A DNA stretch of 64,000 nt from Eremophila alpestris peregrina (lineage: Eukaryota > Chordata > Aves > Passeriformes > Alaudidae). Below, one piece after another: positions 1 through 11,859 of this stretch (within the stretch, counting starts at the first letter, position 1; the number at the start of each line of letters is the position of its first letter). The position numbers and the translations under genes were made by a program. The notes under the pieces are model-generated. The model saw only the letters and a program-made list of their open reading frames with translations. It searched no databases and was not told the origin of the DNA. The DNA lies in the NCBI GenBank assembly GCA_009792885.1, contig WMCF01000232.1, positions 251,265-315,264 of the forward strand, given 5' to 3'.

Positions 1-247
1 ACGCGCCTCACGCACGCGGGCCTGGCGAGCGCGCGTGCGCGTGCGGGGCGCTCGGCCATGGGGCGCGCGCGCGCGGGCGGGAGGTGGCCGGCCCCGCCCA
101 GCCGCGCGCGTGCCCCGCCCCTCCGCCTCTCGCGCGCCGCTCGGCCCCCGCCGGCAGCGCCCCCCAGCGGCCGGCAGGAGGTAGTGCCGGGGCGCCCCCT
201 GGCGGCGCGCGTGAGGCGGGCGGGGCCCGGCCCGGCGCGGCGGGGCC
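1..247. promoter_or_regulatory. CpG-island promoter of MFSD8, probably shared with ABHD18
   Basis: The first ~600 bases are very GC- and CpG-rich and then drop abruptly to AT-rich intron, as expected of a CpG-island promoter running into exon 1 and intron 1 of MFSD8. A perfect NRF1-type palindrome (GCGCGTGCGC) lies at 31-40. There is no TATA box. In other vertebrates MFSD8 and ABHD18 are head-to-head neighbours, so this island probably fires in both directions and ABHD18 should start left of base 1; that part is inferred from synteny. An ATG at 58 in a good context opens a frame that overlaps the MFSD8 start, so the main transcription start is probably downstream of it. Confidence 0.7.
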
Positions 248-3200
248 ATGGCTGCCGCGGGCTCCGCTCCGGAGGCGCGTCCCGACGGGCAGGAGCCCCT
301 GCTGGGGCCCGAGGCGGATGGGGACGAGGAGGAGGAGAGCAGGTAGGGGCTGGTTCCGCCGTGAGGCGGCGCCGGGAGGAGGGGCGCACCGCCGCGGGTG
401 ACCCGAGGAGCCGCCGGTGGGTGCCCGGTCCTTGCCGCCCCGCCCCGGGAGCCCGAGCCCGGCCCGGGTCCGCCCGAGCCGCCGTGCCCTGAGCTCCGGA
501 GCTCGCAGCCCCTGTCTCGGAACGTCCCGGGCCCGGCCGCCGGAGCGGGCCGGGGGCTGCTTCCCTCTGTGGGAAAACACAAACCCACCCGCTTGGGAAG
601 TTCCTAAAAACGCCGGACAAGGGTAATGTGGGGCAGAAATCTGAGTGTTTAGAAGCTGCCTTCATGTGTGGGCAGCTGTTGGTCCCTTGAGGATTTTTCC
701 CCCTTCTGACAGCAAAACAAGTGTCTCGAACTTAAAGTCGCAGATATGCCTAAGTCTAGATACGACTTAGATAAAAACAGCGTTTATAAACTATGTTTGG
801 GCATCTATATATCTATAACCTGAGTCTACATCATCTGAATAGAGATTACTTTGTAACTTAGTTTGTAACTTGTAATTTAAATTTCTTTTTCAGCCCTTGA
901 AATCTACAGCAGTTTTTTAAACACAGCTTTTACGTTGTATATTGCTGTTTTCTCATCATAAGAACAGACTGGCTGTAGTTTTTAATCAAATCAAGAGTTG
1001 TTCAGGTTTGTGGTTCTTTTAGGGTTACAGTTGTGAGGAAACGTCTGGGGTTTTACGGTTTCACACCCACTTTTTAAAGCTTTTATATGATCTGTGATTC
1101 TCCAAAGTGTCTATACAAAGACTTTGCAGAATTGAAGACCTCCCTAGATCAAGATCTCTATGTGTGACATTTGGTGTGTGATAGCATTTCTGTTATTTTG
1201 TTTGATTTGCCAATCTAGTATTTTTCCAGCAAAAAATAAATTCTTTGCTGAGCGTAAATCCACTCCTGCTTAACAAGTTACACAACTGTACTGAGAGGTT
1301 GGTGAAAAACGTTCTCAGTGTTGTGGGGGAGCAACTAGAAGAGGATGTGGTAATGATTTCTTTCTCTCTCTTGCTTTTTGTTTGGAATCCAGGGATGTTG
1401 TGGAAACGCAGGAACATTACAGGAGCAGGTGGCGATCCATCTGGATCATGTACCTGACAATGTTTCTCAGTAGTGTGGGTGAGTAGATACACGTGGAATG
1501 CTACTTGTTTAATTAATATACTTTGGTTTGAAAATGATAGGGTTTTCTAAATTCCAACCACAGAGCTTCCTTAATGCTGCTGTTCTAACCTCAAAAAAGG
1601 TGCACTGTTTGATTCTTCAGAAGAGAGTGTATGAATCTAGCAAATCACACAGAAAGTTACATCTAATGAGATGAGTAATAAAACTGGTTTTACACAAAAT
1701 GATATAGCACATGAGTCTGTGGGTTATGACCCAATAGTTTGGAAGTGGCAAGGTAAGGGGATTGCTCACAACCAAACAAAACAAAGGTTGCACTTTTATC
1801 ATCCAGAGTGAAACCTCTAGGGAGTGAAAACAGAAATAAGGTGGAGTTCTTAAGAGCTAAGATCTTTATGGGAATGTGTGCTGTCTATTTCATAATAGGT
1901 AATCAAAACTTGTTTTCCCCTACTGGACTTTGCAGCTCCATTGCAGGACAAATTGAAATTTATTCCTGAATAACTCCCCCCAGAAACAAGAATGCTGTTG
2001 AGTTTTGACCTGTGATGGTTTTCTGTGGGCCTAGAAATTATACTGAAGTTTATACTTCTTATTTTTGATTAATTAAACTGTCGTTTGTCATTCGACAAAT
2101 GAATACAGATATGTCAGTACATCAAGAAATTATTTTTAGTTTGGGGACCTTGTTTTCTTTCATTGGGAGGACAACCTAAGAGGTTTTCTGTTCAGTGTGT
2201 ATGCACCTATAAAGTGATCTTTTGAAAATAGTTCCTCCTGGTAGGAGGAATTACCACTCCTTAAAAAAAAAAAAACAAAAAAAAACTAGGAAATACACAG
2301 GTTTGTATTAGAATACATTTAGAGGCAGAAGAATGAACTTGTAATGTAAAGTTTCAGGAAAGAAAATAACTGATAAAAATGACAAATTAAATAACTTCAA
2401 TTTTTACTGTGTTACAGGTTTCTCAATTGTAATTATGTCTGTGTGGCCATATCTCCAAAAGGTTTGTAAAGATGTTTGGGATTTTTTTTTTAATAATTAA
2501 GAACAGAAAACTCCTGCTCAGAAAGTGGGTGACACAAAACCTGGCATTTTGTTTAGGAAGAGAAAAAGTAGAGGGAGGTGTGTGGCTTTAAGAGACTTTT
2601 GTTCTGCCATCTACTTAGACAGCTTTTATTATTTCTTGCAAAATCTGTCAGGCTTCTTCCTGAATTGATAAAAGTACATCATAATCCAGAAATGTTTTGT
2701 TTTCCAATATCATTATTTCCTGGAGACCAAATCAATAGAACTCTTGTTATTAAAACACAGTAGACAAGACTTGTCTGTGTTTGGGGGAAAAAAAAAATAA
2801 AAAACCAAAGAGGAAACTGGAGGTAGAAGTTGCTCTCTGAATGTCACATTTTTGCACACAGATCTTGATATTCCTAACAGGGGGTTGCCATTGTTCCTAT
2901 AGAGTTCATTTAATTTCTTTTGGGGTTTTTCACCTCTTAGTTGTGATCTTAAAAGCAGGGCAAAAGTCTCTAAAACTGTAATTTAATCTGTTCTAGGATT
3001 TTAGTGCCCCTGGAACTGTAGCAGGCAGTTTGAAATGCAAATTTGGAAGAATATAAGTTGGGTGGTGACCTAGAGGTGTCACTGAGAGTGAGGTTATGCA
3101 TTTTCTTGAATTCTTACAGAAGACAAGAAAATGCATAACCAGCCTTGTAAATTCAGGCAGATGTGGTAGTTGAGACAGTCAAAACACAAAGTGCTTCCTT

Positions 3201-6200
3201 AAAAACTTCTAGGGGCTCCAAGCATCAGGACTTGATTATCTCTCAGTCCTTCCTTACCAGAAGGCTTCACACACCAACACCTTGTTATTTAACAGTCTCT
3301 GTCTTGTTCCCCAAAGGCAGCTCTCAGGCTCTGTGCATTGATGCCAGCAGCCAGTCTGTCACTTCTCCTCTCTCCTGTCTCACAGCACTGGCTCACTCCT
3401 TCCTGTCCCTGGTACAAAGTCTGACCTTCCCTATCCCTTCCAGGACCTTCTATCCCTGGTACAAAGTCTGGCCTTACCTGTCCCTTCCAGGACCTCCTGT
3501 CCCTGGCTCAGCTCAGCACAGCAGCAACTCCATCTACAGCTGAGCCCCTCCCAGCTGCTCACTCTTTATCACCCCCAGAGCTGGGAGGACAAGGCTGTTC
3601 CCACTCTGGGATCATTGACACAGCTGCAGTGCATTGGCCACAAGACCACCTTTAGCACCAACTCTCTTTGTCTCCCCACACTATCTTTATCTATCTTACC
3701 TCAGGCGTGTGCAGAGACAATGGAAGTGGCTCCTTGCTCCTGGCATGGGAAGTGCCTGCCATGCTGCTGAAGTTCTGTCTCTGGCCCAGAACACAGCTGT
3801 ACAAAAACTCCCGGGGTTTGCTGCAAGTGAGCCATTCCCAGGCTCGGAAGCCAGGCAGATTTTACTGCTTTGGTGCACTGCTGGAGAGAGAGAGAGCCAA
3901 GGTTTATTACCCCAGACAGAGCCCTAGAGTACAGAGTCCCTGGTGTGCCAGGTCCCCGTGTGGCAGGGTGTTCCTGATCACAGAAACACTGCAGTGCTGT
4001 TCCCACTGAGCTGACTCTGTGTTCCTGCAGATCGATCCGACGGCCGATGCCAGTTTCTTGGGCTGGATTATAGCTTCCTACAGCATTGGCCAAATGGTTG
4101 CCTCTCCCCTCTTTGGCTTCTGGTCCAACTACAGGCCCAGGAGAGAGCCCCTGGTCATTTCCACTGCTATCTCAGTGGCTGCTAATTGTCTCTATGCCTA
4201 CGTCCACGTGCCCCATTCCCACAACAAGTACTACATGCTGACTGCCCGTGCTCTCGTGGGCTTTGGAGCAGGTAAACACAGCAGGATTTACATTCCTGGA
4301 AATTATTGCATTCTGTGTCTTGTGTAAGATGGTTAATATTATGCTTTTATACCAGATTTACCTTTATGCAAATGATAACATTTAACAAAGCAAAGGGTTG
4401 GCCTGGAACAAAGGGTGGTTTGTAACAAAATTGTGTAATTGTGCTGTTGTGTAAAAATACTGGAGGGAGTGCTGGCTTTTATTATCTTGCAAAATAAAAC
4501 AAAACCCCATAAAATAAATGTCACTCAACAGTTTAACAATGTGAACTTGATATTTCCATGAACACTTGCTTGGCTTGGGGTTTTTTTGAAGGAAATGTGG
4601 CTGTGGTTCGATCGTACATTGCGGGTGCCACTTCCCTGACAGAGAGAACGAGTGCCATGGCCAACACCAGTGCCTGCCAAGCAGTTGGCTTCATATTAGG
4701 GCCAGGTAAAGCCAAATCTTCTTTCCTCACCTCTCTTATTAGGTAGAAATTGGGCATTGAAAGTAGGAATCCTCAGCAGCTGTATGCAGGGGATTTTAAG
4801 GCATAGTTTGTCAATGAATAAATGGGGTCCACTCACCCATACTTCTATAAGCCAATATAAATTAAACATTCTGGTCCAATTGCTCTGCATCAATTTAAAA
4901 TGTAATTTAATCTCCCCCACCACTGCATCTTTTCTCTCTAGTTTGCCCTTAGCACGAGGGATAATCCAGTCCCAGGACCAAGGTTTTCCATGTAGGAGCA
5001 AGAGGAGAAAAGAGTGAATTGTCTGTCTGCCAAGCAAATTAACCATTGCTACACTCAGAATTCAGTTCTATAACTGCCATGATGCTGTTTATACTGTTTG
5101 TTTTATGTAATTAAGTACTTTGTGGCTAGCTGAGATCCCACTGGTATCCATTTTGTTTATTTAGAGTAGGATTCTCAAAATGTAAAAGATTTGACTGGTA
5201 TAATACTTAAATTTTACTTGGCAATTAGAACAACTTTTATTATGTGTTCTAATGTTTTAATGGTTCTCAAGATTTTCACAGTACATTAATGTTTTTAAGT
5301 TTTTCAGACATGTTTTACACTTATTGGAGAAGAAGGAGTAACATGGAAGTTCCTTTGCCTTCAGCTGAATATGTACACAACACCAGTTTTATTTGGAGCT
5401 CTCTTAGGAGTTATTAATATCATTCTCATCTTTGCAATATTCAGGTAATTAAGTAAAAAAACCAACTTATAAATACCCTGCCTTGTTTTTGTGGGTGACT
5501 TGTAGCAAATAATATGCTGCTCAGCAGGAGGAGTAATAAACCCAAAATCTGGAGTGCTAAAACTATGTTATTATTTATTTTTTTAGTGTCTCTACCTTCT
5601 TTAATACCTGTAATTTTCTGATGCTCATAAATGACCCTTGGTGATGTTGTGGTTAGAATGTAAACTGATTTAAAAAGTTAAAGGTATCAGACCATTAGGC
5701 TTGATATAGTTTTAGTGTTGGTAGATTCTGTCCATGATTTTTCTCCAAGGAGAAATGAAGTTGGCTTGTCTGTAGGGATCTCACAGCCTATGTCTTTCCT
5801 TTAACATTCTCAGGAGGGATTTTTATTCATTATCCCATTGCTGCAGATGCATATGGATCTATGATATTCTCCCACTAGAATATTTCCTTCCTTGAACACA
5901 TTGCTGTTCACTGCAGTCAGGTGTCAGCTTTGTAGATGTTTAATAGAGCTGCAAATAATTACCATATAGATGATACCATGTACAATCATTTTAATAGAAA
6001 CTTGATTCAATAGCAGATCAAATAAATCTGTGCATTCATGAAAAAGGTTGTACATTTCTAGGGAGCATCGAGTGGACGACCTGGGACGGCAGTACAAAAG
6101 TGTCAATTCTGATGGAGAAGGTACCACTGTTTCCTGGAAAACTTCTTCTCTTATTACATAGAAGCATTTGGAAGTATTCTAAAGTCTGATGCACTGGGAA

Positions 6201-9200
6201 GTTGATGTGGACAATAGGCTCCATCTCCCCCCAACTGGCCCAGAAATGGCTTTATTTGTCATGTTGTGTCCATGGTGCTGTCTGGTAGTAAAGCAGGAAA
6301 AAACCCCAAATTGTATGGATCCTTCCATATTTTCACCCTGAGAATTCTGCTGTACTTTTGACCTTTGAAGAGAATTCAGACATTTCAAGAAGTTTGTTTA
6401 TTTTGCTGTCACTCAGGACCCACTGGGAAAACAGACAGTGTAGCCAGTTTGGAAATAATTTTCCTTAATTGTCAGCAGAATTGAACTTTCAACAACTCTA
6501 TTTTGATGTAAAAACTTTATACTTTGACTGTCAAAGTCTAACTGCCTAGCTGCCCACCAACTTACATGCTAAATACTTAGAGGACCAAAGGAATCATTAC
6601 TGTTTATAATTTGTGATAGTGAAAGAAAAAGCTCAGTGTGCAGTTCAGGTAATTCCTTTGTGTTGCTGCAGGAAGTGATGTTCTGGATCAGAACACAGAA
6701 GGGAGCATTGACCACGTTGCTGTGGTAGCACTCAACATTCTCTTCTTTGTCATCCTGTTTGTGTTTGCTGTCTTTGAAACGTAAGTTTGTCTGTTTTCTC
6801 TCAAAATATCCAGGGATGTAATCAGACTGGGGGTGCATGCAGAGGCTTTTTTGTCCCACTCATCTTCCTAACTTCCTAAGCACAAGTGCAAAACCACAGG
6901 CAATCAAGCTGATGTGTGCTGATACAGAGTAATGAGTTAAAGCTCAGTAATAACTAAAGAGATGTACAGTTTGTGGCGTAGAAAACATTAATGTAATGAA
7001 TTAATGAATGGAAGCAAACACATGTCCTCAACTTTCTAAGTATTAAAAAAAAAAAGAGCTTAACTTGGGCTGCCAGTTGTGTATCTTGTTCTATATTATT
7101 TGTGGGGTTTGTGTTCTATACTTGGTGTGATTTCTTAGTGTGACTCTGATTATCTCCAAAAGCTTCAGTGCATCTCTTACTTCAGTAATGAGTAAAACAA
7201 TTGTTTGATAGAGGTAATGCAGTTGTATTCTGAAAGACACTGTTTTATATGACTGGAGTTTTTTAGCTTAAAGAGGTATGTTGTTCACTCCCAAATTTTC
7301 TGTAAGAAAAAAAAGTAAACCATAACATCATTATCTCAGGCTCAAGTGGACTTCATTTTTTTGACTTAAAAAATACTTTGAAGATGTAGGATTTATTCTG
7401 CAAATTTTTGAGCTCTAATGCAGTTAAAATTTGTTTTACAATATGGCTCTCTCATGAGTTGAATTCTTTTCAGAAAACTGAGATTTTAGAGACTGGTTGG
7501 TTGCTAAAACTTAAACAGTATCAAAAGTTTATTATTTTTGTTCTCACAGAGTCTGATGTTTTTTCTGTCTCTATTAGCCTGGCTTGGCTTTCAGTCCATC
7601 ATCTTTCCATGAGCTATCATAAGTAGATCAATGATGTTCAGAGTATGGTTGGTGCAGTGTACTGATGTTTGGGATGATCCATGTATGGACACTGATGTCT
7701 GGAAGAAGCTTTTCATGATGGCTGTGGTTTTGTTCTCTCATTTCAGTATAGCTACTCCACTGACCATGGACATGTATTCCTGGACCAGGAAAGAAGCTGT
7801 TTTTTATAATGGAATAATCCTTAGTGTGATTGGCATTGAATCAGTTATTGTTTTCATGGTGGTTAAAACACTATCCAAAAAGTAAGTTCTTGGGATTTTG
7901 TTGCTTATGTTGGCTAAATGTGAAAAGCTTTATGGCAAGACCAGATCTCTTACTCAAGTCTTATACTTGGTAATGAGTCTGGGTTTACTGTGACAATGAA
8001 ATACTTGCAGTTTTGGCACAGCTTTGATGTTGTGGTTCTCCTTTATTCTGTTAACATAATCCTCTTATTTAACTGTCTTTTACCCTTGAATCACAAGAAA
8101 AGCTGGTTTTAAGTTACTGTGATTTTGTAACTTTGCTTGCTGGTGTTTTGGTCAGATATCATTTCCACAAACTGATGAACTATGTCATCAGCAGCTGCCT
8201 AAACTGTCCATGAATTAAATGATGCATTTAACTGCAGTTCCATTGTTTGGCAGGACTGGTGAGCGTGCCATACTCCATGCAGGCTTACTGATTGTCTTGG
8301 TTGGATTCTTTATCCTACTGCCCTGGGGGAAGAAACTACCAAATATCCAGTGGCAAGGTATAGTTCAAGTCTTACCAGACCACCTTTGTAGTGTTCTTGT
8401 GAAAGCCTTTTGTTCTTGATGATGCGAACGATTGATTTTTACAGAAATAAGGAACAGCTCCATTCCCAGAACAGCCCCCAGTGAAATGTTAGCACCTTTC
8501 TGGAGTGTGCCAGAGCTGCAGCTGCCATCCAACCACACAGCAGAGCCTGTGGGCTGCCCTGTCACACAGTCCTGGTGCCTGCACACCCCCAAGATCCACC
8601 TGGCCCAGTACCTCAGCTCTGATGTGCTCATTGGGCTGGGCTATCCTGTCTGTAATGTCATGTCCTACACTCTCTACTCCAAAGTCCTTGGGCCAAAGCC
8701 TCAGGTAAGCACCATCCCTCAATGCTTCATTCCATTTGCTCTGCAAGAATGGCACTCCCTCTATTACAATGAAAATTTAAAAATCCTTTTGCCATCAGCC
8801 CAACAATAGTGTGTTTTAAGTAAGGCAGGACTTTGCAGGAGCTCCAATCTTTTTTGAAAGCCAAGGGGAATTATAAAGCAAGGCATGTGCTATTTATGCA
8901 AATCTTACAATGTAAAAATTTCATGACTGTTCTGGCAGAGTCCTTCTTGTAACTACCAGTTACATATATGGATAATGTCTTTTACTAAGTGTATCATATA
9001 AAGACTACAAATGCTACTAGACCCCCAGTATGGGCAATGTTTTAGTAGTATAGCAAACTTATATTATTGCTTAGCAAACATTTTTATTTCCTTTCTGCCC
9101 ATTTTTTTCATGTTATATTTTGGTGAAAAGAGACTTAGTGCTTTGAGCCAGAATGTTTTGTTAGAAAGCAGTAGAGTAGCTATGAGTGGATCCTTGGAAC

Positions 9201-9609
9201 TGCAGCCTGGAGAGGCTGAGCAGTAACAAAGTAAATGGAAACCTGGAAACAAGGTAATCAGCGTCTTAATGAGTTTAGAAAGATAAGTGGTTGTTAAAAT
9301 ACTTGTAAATTTTCTAGTTAGGCTAATGGATTGGAATAAATGGCAAGCTCAATAAAGCCTGTATCACTTACCTAAGCTTCTGATCTGCTGCAGGGTGTGT
9401 ACATGGGCTGGCTGACTGCCTCTGGGAGTGGAGCACGGATCCTGGGGCCTGTCTTTGTGAGCCAGATCTACACTCACCTGGGGCCACGCTGGGCATTCAG
9501 CGTCATCTGTGGAGTAGTTGTACTCTCCCTCTTGCTCTTGGAGATAGTATACAAGAGACTAATTGCATTTTCTGTCAGATATGGGAGGATGCAGGAAGAG
9601 AATTGTTAA
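248..9609 (+). CDS. MFSD8: MFSD8 (CLN7), lysosomal major-facilitator-superfamily membrane protein, 12 coding exons
   Basis: Coding exons: 248-342, 1393-1478, 2418-2461, 4031-4271, 4592-4705, 5300-5444, 6062-6120, 6672-6780, 7747-7881, 8254-8357, 8445-8704, 9394-9609. They sum to 1608 nt, giving 535 aa plus TAA; human is 518 aa. All introns are GT-AG and all phases agree. MFSD8 is a 12-helix endolysosomal protein implicated in chloride conductance; its loss causes the neuronal ceroid lipofuscinosis CLN7. Diagnostic stretches are DPTADASFLGWIIASYS and NYRPRREPL in exon 4, TPLTMDMYSW in exon 9, LIGLGYPVCN and YTLYSKVLGPKPQ in exon 11, and YMGWLTASGSGARILGP in exon 12. The lumenal loop of exon 11 carries two N-glycosylation sequons, near N381 and N407. 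The N-terminal dileucine (GQEPLL) lacks the usual acid at -4. The start was chosen because it gives MAAAGSAPEA before the conserved EPLLG. The gene converges on PLK4. Introns hold simple repeats, a perfect hairpin and a 47-bp tandem repeat. Confidence 0.97.
2264..2286. repeat. A-rich simple repeat, MFSD8 intron 2
   Basis: A run of thirteen A, one C and nine A interrupts MFSD8 intron 2. No retroposed body or flanking target-site duplication is obvious upstream, so I call it a simple repeat only. Confidence 0.6.
3092..3140. repeat. Perfect 17-bp inverted repeat with 15-nt loop, MFSD8 intron 3
   Basis: Bases 3092-3108 (GGTTATGCATTTTCTTG) are the exact reverse complement of 3124-3140, separated by 15 nt. 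No open frame or known element is associated with it. It could be a small hairpin or a remnant of a terminal-inverted-repeat element. Confidence 0.9.
3403..3511. repeat. 47-bp tandem repeat, about 2.3 copies, MFSD8 intron 3
   Basis: The unit begins CTGTCCCTGGTACAAAGTCT and recurs at 3403, 3450 and 3497 with a few substitutions. The unit is pyrimidine-rich and does not code. It lies ~520 bp before exon 4 and is probably a small minisatellite that may vary in length between individuals. Confidence 0.85.
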
Positions 9610-10730
9610 ATACTTATTAAAAAAAAAAACCCAAACAGTAAAACCAAGCAGAAGTAATAATTAGTTGATTACTGCTTTTGAATGAGGAGTACCTAACCAC
9701 TGACCTTGTTGGCTGTGTCCTAACAACTGCACACCTGTACTTACACATTGACAGAACAATTAACTTGGTCATACCCCAGTACCTGGTTACCCCTGCTGCA
9801 GCTGGCTTTGGAGTCCTGCTTTTGTGGCAGCAGAGAAGGAATGTGACAGGTTAGAGCAGTACCAGGGCACATCTGAGGTGTGTACAGTTGATGTGGTGTA
9901 CATGTGCAGCTGTGAAGGTCACAGGTTACGTGCATCCTTTCCAGAAAGAAGTAACAGGAATGTTATCTTGATTCTGTGAATCAGGATTAGGAACTCTGTT
10001 AACTACAGGATTAGTTGAGCTGCATGCACTTTGTATGGAGACACCACTCCCTGAGCAGACCTTCTGCTGTTGGGTTTGTTGGCTTGTAAGCACTGGTGAA
10101 TACAGGCCATCTGGTTCTGGAAGCCTCCAGGATTCCAAATGACAGGTGACAGAAGCACAGAGGAAGGTAGGTGCCCTCCACACAGGCACTTGGTGTGAGA
10201 TTCTGGTCTTTTAAGTTGACCAAGAACTATTGAAAATCAGTTTCAGCAGCTGTTACTTGAATTCCAGTGACCCAAATGTGCAATTTTTCCTCCGCTGTTT
10301 TGCTGAAAGCCTTTTTGTAGCAAGGACAACCTGCAGCCTTGAAATATGCACAGCTTCTCCTAACTACCAGAAAAAACTCTAAGCACAATAGTTTACACTT
10401 TTGTGCTTGGTGAGAATGAATGCACTGTGGTGAAGTAAGTGAAAGGAGAAAACTGGCTGCTGGTGTTCACTATTAACTGCAGACTTCTAGTTTTACTGAT
10501 ATTAGGGTACAAGAAACAGGAATTTACACTGTTTTAGTCATTCAGACTTGATTTTAAAAAGTGAGACTGTAATTTCCCTTCATAATGGGGCCTGAGCTCA
10601 TTTCTAAGGTTTGTTCAGCTGTTTTAATGCTACTGGGAAAAAAAACCTCTGGAGAAACTCCAGGGTGAGAGTTGTGGCTGCTGTCTAATGTCTCCACTAT
10701 TTGAATTTAATAAATGTAATTATGTATTCC
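9610..10730 (+). other. MFSD8: MFSD8 3' UTR with poly(A) signal
   Basis: No coding frame is credible after the MFSD8 stop. The first well-placed canonical AATAAA is at 10709-10714, which would give a 3' UTR of about 1.1 kb. An ATTAAA at 9616-9621 is only a few bases after the stop and is too close to be the main signal. The 3' end is inferred from the hexamer alone. Confidence 0.5.
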
Positions 10731-11361
10731 TCTGTACTCAATTGTTCAAACATTAAGAGACTACTGAATTAAAAGATGATTTTTTCAATACTGACTGAAG
10801 GGGATACAGAAGTTTTGTTCCTGCTACAGAATCACAAAATGCTGTGAAAAAAGACTTCACTTTTATAAGCTAAGTCATAACAAGTGCTACTTATATATAG
10901 TTCTTGATGTTCCTAGTGCTAAATTCTTTATTTGCAAGCTGCTTCCTTGTTTTGGACATGGCAAAGCAACCAAAGTTCTGTCTTTTAAATAGAAGCTGAA
11001 CAAGGTGAGCTGGCCTGAATCAGTTCAGCTGAACTGTGCTTGCACAGAGCCAGCACCAGCTCCTCTGAAACTCTTCATCCTCCTCCCTCCAACACCATTT
11101 TGGATCCCACTCCTTTAGATCTTTTCCTGCCTGATAAGGAAATCATAGAGCATTTAAGTGCAGATACAAGCACCCTCAGGAGTGTTAGCACACTTGAAGG
11201 CAAATGCTTGGGAGAAAAGCTACTGTTAATGCTACTCCAGCTGCTGTAAGCATTACTCAATGTGTAAAACAAGGTAAAACCACCTAAAGTTATTAACTCT
11301 TCTTCTTGAGCCATTACTTGACCATGAAACAAATAAATAGATCCAGACAATTACCACTGCA
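10731..11361. other. Convergent intergenic gap between MFSD8 and PLK4
   Basis: About 0.6 kb of ordinary sequence lies between the putative poly(A) signals of the two convergent genes. I see no conserved coding frame, RNA gene or recognisable transposon. Short open frames around 11040-11350 on both strands have no family features. Confidence 0.5.
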
Positions 11362-11859
11362 TTTATTTTTTTTTCTTGTATAACATGCTTGTGCAGGGAA
11401 GTTTTAAGCTGCTGCTACAAAAAATAAAAACAGAGTTATAAAACATATACATATTTACATATATTACTTGTAAGACATAAAAATATAAGTTATTTACAAA
11501 TACAAATACTTGAACAGCACAGATGCATTTTCCTTGATTGTTGGCACTGAGTAAGCAGTGGAGTAAGAAACAAAATACAACAGATTGAGATTATTTCCAA
11601 AGACTCAATGCAGTCAAGAACTAAGTTCCTCCAAGTTTTGCCTGAGTGAATTCATCCATCACTTTAATGAAAAGTATGTTTTGGATGATACTTCCCACAC
11701 AGTTTGCTACAGATAAAGAGAGTAACCCTCCCCTTCCTAACTCTTTCCCAGATTTTGGAAGAATCTCTGCATAGGCTGAGTAAGATCAGTCACTTGTACT
11801 GAAGTCAGTGAGTGAGGTTTTTATTAAGCTCTTGTGCCCTGACAGCCAGTCTCCTTCAA
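11362..11859 (-). other. PLK4: PLK4 3' UTR with two candidate poly(A) signals
   Basis: On the minus strand AATAAA occurs at 11825-11820, only about 35 nt after the PLK4 stop, and again at 11367-11362, about 0.5 kb after it. The distal one gives a conventional UTR; the proximal one would give an extremely short one. Which is used cannot be told from sequence. Confidence 0.5.

Noticed and set aside
8..580. 190-codon minus-strand open frame at the left edge, possible ABHD18 exon
   Set aside because: The peptide is GC-driven Arg/Ala/Pro repeats with no resemblance to ABHD18, and it lies antisense to MFSD8 exon 1.
9011..9226. Hydrophobic open frame in MFSD8 intron 11, possible alternative membrane exon
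   Set aside because: No acceptor/donor pair in a compatible phase, and the MFSD8 protein is complete without it.
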